Made by a program: the position numbers and the translations under genes. Below, piece by piece: positions 29,393 to 40,023 of a stretch of DNA of 64,000 nucleotides; the stretch's first letter is position 1; each line of letters opens with the position of its first letter. The DNA comes from an uncultured Bacteroidota bacterium. Lineage in GTDB: Bacteria > Bacteroidota > Bacteroidia > Bacteroidales > P3. A model generated the notes under the pieces. That model searched no databases, was not told the origin of the DNA, and saw nothing but the letters and a program-made list of their open reading frames with translations. Where the stretch lies: NCBI GenBank assembly GCA_902776365.1, contig CACYPU010000003.1, forward strand, positions 124,001-188,000, read 5' to 3'.

Positions 29393-30759
29393 GCTTCTTG
29401 CAGAATATTTCGTTCTTCCTCCGTGAGATTCCCCATGGGAGAAAGGGTCTTAAGGTCTTTTATGTCCTTACCGTCATCTTTTAAATCTCTTAGAAGCGCC
29501 GGACGTTCATCGGGATACCACCTCTTGAGTGTCATGCCCAGCGCCTGCCGCACCTCGTTCACCGTCCCTACACATTCGAAAGGCTTTGTCTCGGCTTCAC
29601 CTATCAACTGTCGGAACTCGTGCTCCAGCGTCATGTCGTCGAGCATCGCCTTGCCAAAAATCTGGTTCAGTCTCACGGGCTCTATGAAAGGCGACAGGAT
29701 GATATAGGCGAAGAGGCACTTGGCGCAGTGGCCACACCAGATGTCCTCCTTGCTGCCCACATTGCAGCTCCTGAACACATCGTGGTAGGCCGTGAAGCGA
29801 CTGAACAGCATGGCAATCTGCAACTCACTCAACGGCCGCAGGAAACTGAAGTAATTGAAGCCTGGGCAATAGCGACGGAAATCATCCTCGAATTCGAGGC
29901 TCTTGGAGTATTGGTGGTTGACAGTAGTGCCTATCACCGTGCTCTCGTTGGCCGAGTTCTCGTTGCTGAGGGCCACATTGGGCACTCCACTCAAAGTTGA
30001 CGCCAACCGTGTGTAGAACGCCAGCATCGCCGAGAAGGGCGTATGTCCGTTCAGGTAACGGTGAACGTTCGCTCCCGTTTGGTCGCATTCAGTTTCACCG
30101 TTCAGGTCCAGCAGCGTGGGGTCAATCTTGCGGCGAATCACCAGCACCTCCTCCATCGGGAATCCCGCAATACGGGCACATTCGATTGTGGCCCCGCGTG
30201 GATTCATAATCAGCGGCCGTATCTGCTTCCCTGCCCGACGCAACAGTTCCAACGTCACCACCGAGTCCTTTCCTCCTCCAATCGGCACCAGATATTGAGT
30301 GGGTAGTGGATAGTCGGTAGTGGGTAGCACATGGTCCCGTATGCTATCCACTACACACTCCCCACTACACACTTGCAGAAACGAGTCTTGCGTTTCTGCG
30401 ATGCCATTGGTATAGAAGAACTCACCGAGGCCGTTCCAGTAGAGCTTTTTCCAGAACGCCACCTGCCCGTCGTCGAGCGACCCACATTCCACCTTCACCG
30501 TCGGCGGACAAGCACATTTCCAGTAGCTTATCAGCTCTATCATGCCGATGTCGAACACCATACGGTCGATGTCCTCGGCATCCATATTGAGGAATGGACG
30601 CGCCTCGAAGAGCGCCTCGGGATGAAACACCACGTCACCCATTCTGCAGTCGAACCACACCTTCAGTCCCTTCTCCGTCACCTCGTGATGGTAAGCCTCA
30701 TATACAAACTCGGGATACCGCTCGCGCAGATCCCTGTACCTTTCGTTTCTGTCATTCAT
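29371..30759 (-). CDS. murL: MurL-type UDP-MurNAc-L-Ala-L-Glu epimerase
   Basis: A 462-residue protein from the ATG at 30759 (MNDRNERYRDLRERYPEF); the in-frame Met at 30804 gives a less plausible N-terminus. It has a PP-loop-like ATP motif, VPIGGGKDSVVTLELL, near residue 160, an ALSNENSANE segment and WCGHCAKCLFA. In Xanthomonas, MurL epimerises the L-Glu of UDP-MurNAc-L-Ala-L-Glu after MurD2 adds it. The placement next to a MurD gene fits that route. The third copy of the 77-bp element is translated at residues about 129-154, directly before the PP-loop. The stop overlaps murD by 22 bases. Confidence 0.78.
   Translation of the reverse strand: MNDRNERYRDLRERYPEFVYEAYHHEVTEKGLKVWFDCRMGDVVFHPEALFEARPFLNMDAEDIDRMVFDIGMIELISYWKCACPPTVKVECGSLDDGQVAFWKKLYWNGLGEFFYTNGIAETQDSFLQVCSGECVVDSIRDHVLPTTDYPLPTQYLVPIGGGKDSVVTLELLRRAGKQIRPLIMNPRGATIECARIAGFPMEEVLVIRRKIDPTLLDLNGETECDQTGANVHRYLNGHTPFSAMLAFYTRLASTLSGVPNVALSNENSANESTVIGTTVNHQYSKSLEFEDDFRRYCPGFNYFSFLRPLSELQIAMLFSRFTAYHDVFRSCNVGSKEDIWCGHCAKCLFAYIILSPFIEPVRLNQIFGKAMLDDMTLEHEFRQLIGEAETKPFECVGTVNEVRQALGMTLKRWYPDERPALLRDLKDDGKDIKDLKTLSPMGNLTEEERNILQEACTEKNN
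30298..30374. repeat. 77-bp palindromic element, copy 3, inside murL
   Basis: Eleven 7-base steps: AGTGGGT, AGTGGAT, AGTCGGT, AGTGGGT, core AGCACAT-GGTCCCG-TATGCTA, then TCCACTA, CACACTC, CCCACTA, CACACTT. Translated on the minus strand as CVVDSIRDHVLPTTDYPLPT. Confidence 0.94.
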
Positions 30760-30861
30760 AATACTCTTTATAACTCTTCTTTCAAAAAAATATTGTCCCC
30801 ACACAATAAAAAAACTCTCTCCTCGTTAAAACAGACAAAACAATTAAAACAATCATTCACA

Positions 30862-31212
30862 ATGAGCCCCCTATTCATCCTCCTCGACGCCGCCACCAAC
30901 GCCGCCACCAACGCTCCGGACAACACCTGGAAAACCATCATCATGGTCGTCGCCATGATTGTTGTCTTCTACTTCTTCCTCATCCGGCCCCAGACCCAGA
31001 AAGCCAAGAAAGAGAAGGCCTACCGCGACAGCCTCCAGAAAGGCGACCAGGTCATGACCGCCGGCGGCATCCACGTCACCTTCGTCAGCCGCGAAGGCGG
31101 TATGGCCACCGTCGAAGCCGCCCCCGGCACCCGTATGAAGGTGCAAATCGGCACCCTCCAGCCCATCCCCGAACGCGAAAAAAAGGCTACCGAAAAGACC
31201 TTCCGCTCGTAA
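30862..31212 (+). CDS. yajC: Preprotein translocase subunit YajC
   Basis: A 116-residue YajC, an accessory of the Sec membrane channel. One membrane segment (IIMVVAMIVVFYFFLI) is followed by RPQTQKAKKEKAYRDSLQKGDQVMTAGGI, the hallmark of the family, and a short beta-rich tail. The ATG at 30862 (MSPLFILLDAA) is chosen because the longer open frame upstream is antisense to murL. The last residues are charged (EREKKATEKTFRS). It diverges from murL. Confidence 0.93.
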   Translation: MSPLFILLDAATNAATNAPDNTWKTIIMVVAMIVVFYFFLIRPQTQKAKKEKAYRDSLQKGDQVMTAGGIHVTFVSREGGMATVEAAPGTRMKVQIGTLQPIPEREKKATEKTFRS

Positions 31213-31365
31213 AAACCATTATGATGAACATTATGATGAAATAAAAGAAATGATGAAAAGGGCTGGGGTGCTATAACAAAGAATATATTTTTCTATAGAT
31301 TATAGTAATTAAGATTATTTAACAGAAAACTTGGAAAACTATCATGGTTTTTCAAGTTTTCTTTG

Positions 31366-31373
31366 TATCTTTG
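31366..31373 (+). promoter_or_regulatory. -7 box TATCTTTG before the efflux operon
   Basis: TATCTTTG followed by CACTCGC, 70 bases before the TetR-family start; typical Bacteroidota promoter. Confidence 0.65.
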
Positions 31374-31444
31374 CACTCGCTTTTTTCGATTTTCTGAAGA
31401 GCGTTTTCGCCTATCATCCATTGATAGACAATATATTATAAAAA

Positions 31445-32092
31445 ATGACAGCGGAAGAAAACAAAGAAAAAATCGTAGAAACGGCATTGCAGATGTTCAC
31501 TCAGCGTGGTTGCCGCGGTGTGACGATGGACGACATCGCCCAGTCGCTTCATATATCGAAACGCACCCTCTACGAGACCTTTGCCAACAAGGAGGAGTTA
31601 CTGGCAGAATGCCTGATGCGGGTACACGACAAAATCAACGAAATGCACCGCCAAGCTCACAGCCGAGTTGACGAGCCGCTGCTGGTGGCCATGTACATGC
31701 TTCGCGCTAATGCCTACAGCAACCATCGCTACCACCGACTCATTGAAGAAGCCGAACGGTACTATCCCGAAATACACGACCGCTTCTTCAAAATCCACAC
31801 TGGAACCATGCGCACCTTCATACAGCATGGTATGGACTACCTCCACGAGCACAACTACTTGCGCCCTGACGCCAACAGCGAAGTGGCTGTCGATTTCCTC
31901 TGCGACCTCATCCAGCAACGACGCATGTCGGAGGTTACCGATCCCTCCTCCTATGCCCAGCAACTCAACGAGATATGCTTCACATACCTGCGCGGGCTCA
32001 TGACCGTTGAAACCATCGAGCGCTATGAGAAGTCTGAGCCTCACTTCCGCCAACTACTCGAAGAACTTGCGAAACAGGAATCCTCCAAATGA
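31445..32092 (+). CDS. TetR/AcrR family transcriptional regulator
   Basis: A 215-residue repressor-type regulator. The N-terminal helix-turn-helix is clear: VETALQMFTQRGCRGVTMDD, then IAQSLHISKRTLYETFANKEELL (residues about 10-55). The C-terminal ligand-binding part is helical and variable. It is the first gene of an operon with TolC, membrane-fusion and RND genes, so it probably represses that efflux system and responds to one of its substrates. The next gene starts 28 bases downstream. Confidence 0.92.
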   Translation: MTAEENKEKIVETALQMFTQRGCRGVTMDDIAQSLHISKRTLYETFANKEELLAECLMRVHDKINEMHRQAHSRVDEPLLVAMYMLRANAYSNHRYHRLIEEAERYYPEIHDRFFKIHTGTMRTFIQHGMDYLHEHNYLRPDANSEVAVDFLCDLIQQRRMSEVTDPSSYAQQLNEICFTYLRGLMTVETIERYEKSEPHFRQLLEELAKQESSK

Positions 32093-32120
32093 TAATAACA
32101 TAAAATGAATTAATATAAAA

Positions 32121-33401
32121 ATGACACTGAAAAAACTGACATTAGCATTGGGACTGATAGCACTGGCATTGCCAGCCACGGCACAGCAGACTCTGCGCCT
32201 TTCCCTGGCTGAAGCCCAGCAGTATGCCGTCGAGCACAACGCCGCCATGCGCAACGCCGACCTCGACATCAAGAAGGCCGAGCTCGACCGCTGGAAGACC
32301 CTCTCCACCATGCTCCCCACCGTCAAAGCAGGCTTCGACTACCAGAACATGTGTGGCTACGAGATGTCCATGGCGGGCTTCAACATCCCCATGGACCCCA
32401 ACGGCACCTTCAGCATCACCGCCGCCGTGGCCATTACAGGCTCCCAGATTGTCGGCGTCATGTTGCAGGACATCGCACAGGAGATGACCGACATCTCGCG
32501 TCAGCAGACCGAGCAGGAGACCCGCTCGCAGGTCAAGAACGTTTACGTCTCCATCCTCGTCATGGAGCAGACCGTCTCCCTCCTCGACTCCTCGCTAGCC
32601 AACATCGAACGCCTCGCCGCCACTAGCCAGAGCGCCGTCGATGTGGGTGCCGCCGAGCAGGTCGATGCCGACAAGCTCCAGGTTCAGGTGGCCACCCTGC
32701 GCAGCTCCATCAACACCACCAACCGTTCGCTCCAAATGCTCCGCAACTCCCTCCTTCTCCAACTCGGCGCCGATGTCGACGCCACCGTCGTACTCACCAC
32801 TCCCGTCGACAACATCCTCAGCGTCAACAACGCCGCACAGCTCCTCGGCGAAGCCTTCCATCCCGAAGACAACTACACCTACCGCCTCCTTGAGCAGAAC
32901 GAGAAACTCGCCGAGAAGAACGTCACCATGGCCTGGATGGACTTCACCCCCACCCTTACGGCCTACTACCAATACAGCAAGAAGGTCTACTTCGGCGACG
33001 AAGGCATGAATATGACCCCGCCGAACATGATAGGCGTCTCCATCAGCCTCCCCCTGCTCACCTCCGGCACCCGCTACGCCAACATCAAGAGTGCCGAGAT
33101 CGCCCTCCAGGAAAACCAAAACACACGCAAGCAGGCCGAGGACGGCCTCCGTGTGCAATACAACCAGCTGCGCTACGACCTCGCCTCCGCCCTCGAGACC
33201 TACGACATCCAGCGCCGTAACCTCGACGTCACCCAGCGCGTCTTCACCAGCGTCAGCGAGAAATACAAATACGGCCGCGCCTCCAGCCTCGAGGTCACCA
33301 CAGCTTCCAACGACATCATCGCCGCCCAGAGCAACTACATCCAGGCCGCCCTCAACGTCATCTCCGCACAGACTGCATTGGAAAACCTTTTGAATAAATA
33401 A
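32121..33401 (+). CDS. TolC family outer-membrane efflux protein
   Basis: A 426-residue protein with a signal peptide (LTLALGLIALALPATAQ) and two long repeats of coiled-coil helices (about residues 23-220 and 230-425), typical of TolC/OEP proteins. LRLSLAEAQQYAVEHN starts the first repeat, and FEYGRASSLEV-type sequence (KYKYGRASSLEVTTASND) the last helix. It would form the outer-membrane exit duct of the RND pump encoded downstream. The next gene begins after 9 bases. Confidence 0.92.
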   Translation: MTLKKLTLALGLIALALPATAQQTLRLSLAEAQQYAVEHNAAMRNADLDIKKAELDRWKTLSTMLPTVKAGFDYQNMCGYEMSMAGFNIPMDPNGTFSITAAVAITGSQIVGVMLQDIAQEMTDISRQQTEQETRSQVKNVYVSILVMEQTVSLLDSSLANIERLAATSQSAVDVGAAEQVDADKLQVQVATLRSSINTTNRSLQMLRNSLLLQLGADVDATVVLTTPVDNILSVNNAAQLLGEAFHPEDNYTYRLLEQNEKLAEKNVTMAWMDFTPTLTAYYQYSKKVYFGDEGMNMTPPNMIGVSISLPLLTSGTRYANIKSAEIALQENQNTRKQAEDGLRVQYNQLRYDLASALETYDIQRRNLDVTQRVFTSVSEKYKYGRASSLEVTTASNDIIAAQSNYIQAALNVISAQTALENLLNK

Positions 33402-33410
33402 ACACACAAT

Positions 33411-34448
33411 ATGAACAAGACCATCAGAATCGCAACCGTCGCGTTGGCCCTTTTCGGCCTCGCCGCCTGCGGTGGCAGCAAGCAAGACGACAAGAAAGCC
33501 GCCACCACCACCAAGAAAGAAGCCGAGAAAGTCCAGGTCCTCACCCTCCAGAGCGAGCGCATCGCCAAGACCCTCGAACTCTCCGCAACCCTCGAAGGCT
33601 ACGAGACCATGAACATCTCGCCTTCCATCACCGGCCACATCGAGCACATCTACGCCGAGGTGGGCACCCGCGTGCAGAAAGGCTCCATGCTCGTCCGCAT
33701 GGACCAGACCCAGCTCAACACCACACGCATCAACCTTGCCTCCACCAAGACCGAGCTCGACCGCGTCACCGCCCTCAAGGCCTCCGGCTCCGTCAGCGAG
33801 CAGGTCTACGACCAGACCAAGGCCGCCTACGACCAGCTCGTCGAAGCAGAACGCTTCCAGAACGAGAACACCTTCGTCCGCGCCCAGTTCGCCGGCGTCA
33901 TCAGTGCCAAGAACTTCGAGGACGGCGAGATGTACACCGGCGCCCCAATCCTCACCCTCACCCAGATTTCGCGCCTCAAAGCCATCATCAATATCCCCGA
34001 GACCTACTTCCCACTCGTCAAGACCGGCATGAAGGTTGACATCGAGAGCGACATCTACCCGGGTCAGACCTTCCCCGCCACCATCGAGATTGTCTACCCC
34101 ACCGTCGACCCCGCCTCCCACACCTTCCAGGCCAAACTCAACATCCCCAACGCCGCTGAGAAAATCCGTCCCGGCATGTACGTCCGCACCCACCTCGCCA
34201 TCGGCCAGGTTGACGCCATCGTGGTCCCCTACCAGAGCGTCCTCAAGCTCACTGGCAGCAACGACCGATATGTCTTCGTTAACGATGAAGGCACTGCCCG
34301 TCGCGTCGCCGTCACCCTCGGCCAGCGCTACGACGACCGCATCGAAGTCATCCCCGTCGAAGCCGGAGCCATCAAAGCCGGCGACCAGCTCGTCGTCACC
34401 GGACAAGCCCGCCTCGTCGACGGCGACAAGTTAGAGATTGTAGAATAA
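33411..34448 (+). CDS. RND efflux periplasmic adaptor (membrane-fusion) lipoprotein
   Basis: A 345-residue adaptor. The signal peptide ends in a lipobox (LFGLAACGGS), so it is likely lipid-anchored. The lipoyl-like halves are GYETMNISPSITGHIEHIYAEVGTRVQKGSMLVRMD and FVRAQFAGVISAKNFEDGEMY, with a helical hairpin between them; the beta-barrel has ARRVAVTLGQRYDDRIEVI. It links the RND pump to the TolC partner. It is encoded 56 bases upstream of the pump; that gap is a heptamer array. Confidence 0.92.
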   Translation: MNKTIRIATVALALFGLAACGGSKQDDKKAATTTKKEAEKVQVLTLQSERIAKTLELSATLEGYETMNISPSITGHIEHIYAEVGTRVQKGSMLVRMDQTQLNTTRINLASTKTELDRVTALKASGSVSEQVYDQTKAAYDQLVEAERFQNENTFVRAQFAGVISAKNFEDGEMYTGAPILTLTQISRLKAIINIPETYFPLVKTGMKVDIESDIYPGQTFPATIEIVYPTVDPASHTFQAKLNIPNAAEKIRPGMYVRTHLAIGQVDAIVVPYQSVLKLTGSNDRYVFVNDEGTARRVAVTLGQRYDDRIEVIPVEAGAIKAGDQLVVTGQARLVDGDKLEIVE

Positions 34449-34469
34449 ATGAAAACTTGGAAGCAAAAA

Positions 34470-34497
34470 TTTCAATTTTCAATTTTCAATTTTCAAT
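34470..34497. repeat. Four TTTCAAT heptamers before the RND pump gene
   Basis: Four perfect units directly upstream of the RND start (34505). They occupy the place of the ribosome-binding region and could affect translation within the operon. Confidence 0.9.
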
Positions 34498-34504
34498 TTA
34501 GAAA

Positions 34505-37500
34505 ATGGCTATTTACAAAACCGCTATCAACAAGCCCATCACCACAGGCTTGATATTTGTGGCCGTCATCATCCTAGGCCTCTTCTCCCTCACGCGTCTG
34601 CCCATTGACCAGATGCCCGAGATGGACCCCCCCTACGTCACCGTGATGACCACCTACGCCGGCGCCAACGCCAGCGACATCGAGACCAACATCACCAAGA
34701 TTCTCGAAAACACCCTCAACTCCGTTGATGGACTCAAAAACATCACTTCCACCTCCAAGGACAACATCTCCGTCGTCACCCTCGAGTTCGAGTGGGGCTC
34801 CAACATCGACGAGGCGCTCAATGACATACGCTCCTACGTCGACCTCATCTACGACAACCTGCCCGACGGCGTGTCGCGCCCCATGATCCTCAAGCTCAAC
34901 TCCTCGGCCATGCCCGTCATGATCTACGGCTTCACCGCCAAGGAGTCCTACTCAGGCCTCAAACGCATCCTTGAGGACAACGTGCAGAACGAGCTCAACC
35001 GCATCGACGGCATCGGCAACATCACCGTCTCTGGCGCCCCCGAGCGCTACGTCTACATCGACCTCGACCCCAAACAGCTCGACGCCTACGGCATAAGCCT
35101 CGAGCAGGTCGGCAACGCCATCTCCGCCAACAACCTCGACCTCGCCTCCGGTACCGTCAAGATGGGCAAGGAGCAGTATCAGATGCGCGTCAAAGGCGAA
35201 TATGTCGAAAGCTCCGAGATTGCCGACATCGCCGTCTCCACCACCCTCACCGGCAAGCAGGTCTTCGTCCGCGACCTCGCCACCGTGCGCGACACCATCA
35301 AGGACCTCTCCCTCGACGAGAAAATCAACTCCCTCGACGGCGCACGTCTCATCATCACCAAGCAGACCGGCGCCAACACCGTCGAAATCGCTCGCCAGGT
35401 ACGCGCACAGATGGCCCGAATCCAGAAAACCCTGCCGCCTGACATTGAAATCACCCTTGTCCGCGACGGCTCCGAAGAAATCGTCAACGCCATCAACGGC
35501 CTCGCCGAATCCATCTTCTACGCTCTCCTCTTCGTCATCCTCGTCGTGCTCATCTTCCTAGGCAACTGGCGCGCCACCATCATCATCGGCCTTACCATCC
35601 CCATCTCACTCGTCACCTCCTTCATCTACCTCCTCCTCGCCGACTCCTCCATCAACATCATCTCCCTGGCCTCACTCACCGTCGCCATCGGCATGGTCGT
35701 CGACGACGCCATCGTCGTCCTCGAGAACATCTCCAAGCACATCGACCGCGGCGAGAACCCGCGCGAAGCGGCCATCTGCGCCACCAACGAGGTCTGGACC
35801 TCTGTCATCGCCACCACCCTCGTCCTCGTGGCCGTCTTCGTGCCTCTCACCATGCTCCCCGGCATGATAGGAATCTTCATGAAAGAGCTCGGCTGGATTG
35901 TCACCATCGTCGTCTGCGTCTCAACCACCGCCGCCATCACACTCATCCCCATGCTCTCCTCCAAGATGCTCAAGGAGAAACCCTTCTACCTCACCCGTGA
36001 GGCTCGCGAAGAAGCCGAGGCCAAGAAAGCGCGCAAGAAACTCTCCTTCGACAAGACCATCGGCCGCGCCTTCAGCGCCATCGAACGCGGCTACGCCAAC
36101 CTCCTCCGCTGGTGCCTCCGCCACAAAATCGTCACCCTCGTCACCTTCTTCATCCTCTTTGTCGTCTCGCTCATCCCCGTCATTCGTGGTTCCATTGGCA
36201 TGGACTTCATGAAAGAGCAGGACAACGGCCAGATCTCCGTCAGTGCCGAGCTGCAGCGCGGCACCCGCATCGAGGAAACCCTCAAGACCGCCCGCCACAT
36301 GGAAGACGACATCCGCCGCATCCTCGGCGATGACCTCCTCGTCCTCTCCACCTCTGCAGGCTCCAACGACGACGCCGGCTTCGCCGCTCTCTTCAACTCC
36401 ACCACCAACAACAAAATCTCCATCACCATCCGCGCCACCAAGAAATTCGAACGCGAACGCTCCATCTTCCAGATGCAGGAGGAACTCCGCCGCTGCTTCG
36501 CCGAATACCCCGAACTCGTCACCTACCAGGTCAACCAGGGCGGCATGATGATGGGCGGCTCCAACAACTCCCTCCAGGTCGAAATCTACGGCTACGACTT
36601 CGACCTCACCACCAACTTCACACAGGAACTCAAGAAACGCGTCGAACAAAACGTCCCCGGCGCACGCGACACCAAAATCTCGCGCGACGAAGACCGCCCC
36701 GAACTCAAAATCACCTTCGACAAGCAGAAACTCTCCCTCCACGGCCTCAACGGCTCCACCGTCGCCATGTATGTGCGCAACCGCGTCAACGGCATGGCCG
36801 CCGGATACCTCAAGGAAGACGGCGAAGAATACAACATCGTCGTCCGCCTCCGCGAGGAATATCGCGACGCCATCTCCGACATCGAGCAGCTCTCCATCCC
36901 CACACCCACCGGCAAAGTCATCAAACTCGAGGAACTCGCCAAGGTCGAGGAATACTGGTGCCCGCCCACCATCGAGCGCAAAAACCGCCAGCGCTACCTC
37001 TCCCTCACCGTCATGCCCTTCAACACCTCACTCGGCGAACTCGCACAAGGCGTGCAGAAGGAAATCGACCAGATGGACATCCCCCAGGGCGTCCACTACG
37101 CCCTCGCCGGCAGCTATGAGGACCAGCAAGACTCCACCGCCGACATGGGCCTCCTCGCCGTACTCATCATGATACTCGTCTACATCGTCATGGCCTCGCA
37201 ATTCGAATCCTTCGGCAAACCCGCCATCATCATGTTCTCCATCCCCTTCGCACTCACAGGCGTCATCCTCGCCCTGCTGATTACCGGCGAAAACCTCGAC
37301 ATGGTCGGCATGCTTGGCATCGTACTCCTCATCGGCATTGTCGTCAAGAACGGCATCGTGCTGGTCGACTACATCAACCTCCTACGCGAGCGCGACGTCC
37401 CGCTCTACGAAGCCATCGCCCTCAGCGGCCAGAGCCGTATGCGTCCCGTAATGATGACCGCACTCACCACCATCCTCGGCATGATACCCATGGCCACCTC

Positions 37501-37693
37501 CACCTCCGAAGGCTCCGAGATATGGACTACCATGGGCATCGTCGTCATCGGCGGCCTCCTCATCTCCACCCTCGTCACCCTCATCGTCGTCCCCGTCCTC
37601 TACGGCGCCTTCAACCGCCGCGGCGACCACGAACGCCAAGAGAAAATCCGCAAGAAATTCGTATTTATGAATATTAATCTTGATGAACAATGA
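34505..37693 (+). CDS. RND family multidrug efflux permease
   Basis: A 1062-residue resistance-nodulation-division pump with the usual twelve membrane segments and two large periplasmic loops. It starts with the typical AIYKTAINKPITTGLIFVAVI and contains VTMTTYAGANASDIE-like porter sequence. The proton-relay aspartates are in IGMVVDDAIVVLENI and the lysine partner in LLIGIVVKNGIVLVDY. SRMRPVMMTALTTILGMIP is the conserved segment near the end. The paired acidic residues point to the drug (HAE1) rather than the metal branch. The stop overlaps the next start (ATGA), so the PII-like gene is coupled to it. Confidence 0.95.
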   Translation: MAIYKTAINKPITTGLIFVAVIILGLFSLTRLPIDQMPEMDPPYVTVMTTYAGANASDIETNITKILENTLNSVDGLKNITSTSKDNISVVTLEFEWGSNIDEALNDIRSYVDLIYDNLPDGVSRPMILKLNSSAMPVMIYGFTAKESYSGLKRILEDNVQNELNRIDGIGNITVSGAPERYVYIDLDPKQLDAYGISLEQVGNAISANNLDLASGTVKMGKEQYQMRVKGEYVESSEIADIAVSTTLTGKQVFVRDLATVRDTIKDLSLDEKINSLDGARLIITKQTGANTVEIARQVRAQMARIQKTLPPDIEITLVRDGSEEIVNAINGLAESIFYALLFVILVVLIFLGNWRATIIIGLTIPISLVTSFIYLLLADSSINIISLASLTVAIGMVVDDAIVVLENISKHIDRGENPREAAICATNEVWTSVIATTLVLVAVFVPLTMLPGMIGIFMKELGWIVTIVVCVSTTAAITLIPMLSSKMLKEKPFYLTREAREEAEAKKARKKLSFDKTIGRAFSAIERGYANLLRWCLRHKIVTLVTFFILFVVSLIPVIRGSIGMDFMKEQDNGQISVSAELQRGTRIEETLKTARHMEDDIRRILGDDLLVLSTSAGSNDDAGFAALFNSTTNNKISITIRATKKFERERSIFQMQEELRRCFAEYPELVTYQVNQGGMMMGGSNNSLQVEIYGYDFDLTTNFTQELKKRVEQNVPGARDTKISRDEDRPELKITFDKQKLSLHGLNGSTVAMYVRNRVNGMAAGYLKEDGEEYNIVVRLREEYRDAISDIEQLSIPTPTGKVIKLEELAKVEEYWCPPTIERKNRQRYLSLTVMPFNTSLGELAQGVQKEIDQMDIPQGVHYALAGSYEDQQDSTADMGLLAVLIMILVYIVMASQFESFGKPAIIMFSIPFALTGVILALLITGENLDMVGMLGIVLLIGIVVKNGIVLVDYINLLRERDVPLYEAIALSGQSRMRPVMMTALTTILGMIPMATSTSEGSEIWTTMGIVVIGGLLISTLVTLIVVPVLYGAFNRRGDHERQEKIRKKFVFMNINLDEQ

Positions 37694-37983
37694 AAAGTGT
37701 TTTGATAGTATACAACCAGGCCAACAACGAACGTGTCGAGTACATGCTCGACAAACTCGAGATTCGCGGCTTCACCCAGTGGGAAAATGTTCAGGGACGT
37801 GGTAACGAGAACGGAGAACCCCATCGCGGCACCCACACCTGGCCCGAGCTCAACAACGCCATCCTTACCATCGTCCCCGACGACAAGGTCGACGACCTAC
37901 TCCTCTCCGTCCGCAAACTCGACAAGCGTAATGAAGAGGTAGGTATCCGCGCCTTCGTCTGGACCATCGACCAGATGGTATGA
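37690..37983 (+). CDS. PII-like (DUF3240-like) small protein
   Basis: A 97-residue protein with a ferredoxin-like beta-alpha-beta pattern similar to PII and DUF3240 proteins: SVLIVYNQANNERVEYMLDKL, then GFTQWENVQGRGNENGEP, then AILTIVPDDKVDDLLLSVRKL. The flexible GRGNENG segment corresponds to the T-loop position. DUF3240 proteins are known next to heavy-metal RND pumps; here it is coupled to a drug-type RND pump (4-base overlap). It may act as a sensor or regulator of the pump. No canonical PII uridylylation tyrosine is evident. Confidence 0.72.
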   Translation: MKSVLIVYNQANNERVEYMLDKLEIRGFTQWENVQGRGNENGEPHRGTHTWPELNNAILTIVPDDKVDDLLLSVRKLDKRNEEVGIRAFVWTIDQMV

Positions 37984-38009
37984 ACGGATAAAAAACATCC
38001 CTCAACACA

Positions 38010-38046
38010 AGATAGCCATGCAAACCCATGGCTATCTTTGTTTTTA
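38010..38046 (+). terminator. Terminator of the efflux operon
   Basis: AGATAGCCATG pairs with CATGGCTATCT around CAAACC, followed by TTGTTTTT. It starts 27 bases after the PII-like stop codon. Confidence 0.88.
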
Positions 38047-38089
38047 TCCATCCCTGAACGGCTCATATGTTCGCTTGTTGTTTGGTATA

Positions 38090-38132
38090 TGTTCGGTATA
38101 TGTTCACTTTAAAAGCGAACATATACCGAACA
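38090..38132. repeat. Perfect 16-bp inverted repeat TGTTCGGTATATGTTC
   Basis: TGTTCGGTATATGTTC at 38090-38105 has a perfect inverse at 38117-38132. Upstream GTTTGGTATA is a further partial direct copy. It resembles the GTTCGGTATTTGTTC run at 6440-6455. Confidence 0.75.
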
Positions 38133-38165
38133 AATGATTTACAAAACAGGAGGAAAACTGCAACT

Positions 38166-38203
38166 AAAAAACCTCCGGCTCGCGAGAAATCCGGAACCGG
38201 AGG
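38166..38203 (-). terminator. Terminator of pruA
   Basis: On the minus strand CCTCCGG pairs with CCGGAGG and is followed by TTTTTTAG, about 40 bases after the pruA stop. Confidence 0.85.
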
Positions 38204-38242
38204 CAATGAAAATCCAAATTAAAACCGTTTTCTTGAAAAAAT

Positions 38243-39877
<1,635 letters not shown>

Positions 39878-39910
39878 TTGTGTTTGTTTTTATGGGTTGA
39901 ATTTTGGGTG

Positions 39911-39918
39911 CAAAGATA
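39911..39918 (-). promoter_or_regulatory. -7 box TATCTTTG for pruA
   Basis: On the minus strand TATCTTTG followed by CACCC, 33 bases before the pruA start. Confidence 0.7.
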
Positions 39919-39939
39919 CGACTTTTTTCGGACATAGGG

Positions 39940-39985
39940 GAAAAAAAATTTGAGGCGTCCTTTTTTTGCCAAAAGAACGCCTCAA
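39940..39985 (-). terminator. Terminator of the sigma/Spy-like operon
   Basis: TTGAGGCGT (39950-39958) pairs with ACGCCTCAA (39977-39985), and on the minus strand a run of eight T follows. It lies 20 bases past the Spy-like gene. Confidence 0.82.
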
Positions 39986-39995
39986 TATGTTTTTC

Positions 39996-40023
39996 CTTTC
40001 ACCTCTCACCTTTCACCTCTCAC
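39996..40023. repeat. Four CTTTCAC/CTCTCAC heptamers over a stop codon
   Basis: CTTTCAC, CTCTCAC, CTTTCAC, CTCTCAC. The stop of the Spy-like gene and its last residues (VRGER) are encoded by the array. Confidence 0.88.

Noticed and set aside
30331-30861. A longer start for YajC
   Set aside because: The extra N-terminus is antisense to murL, including the 77-bp element. YajC proteins begin near the membrane segment, so 30862 is used.
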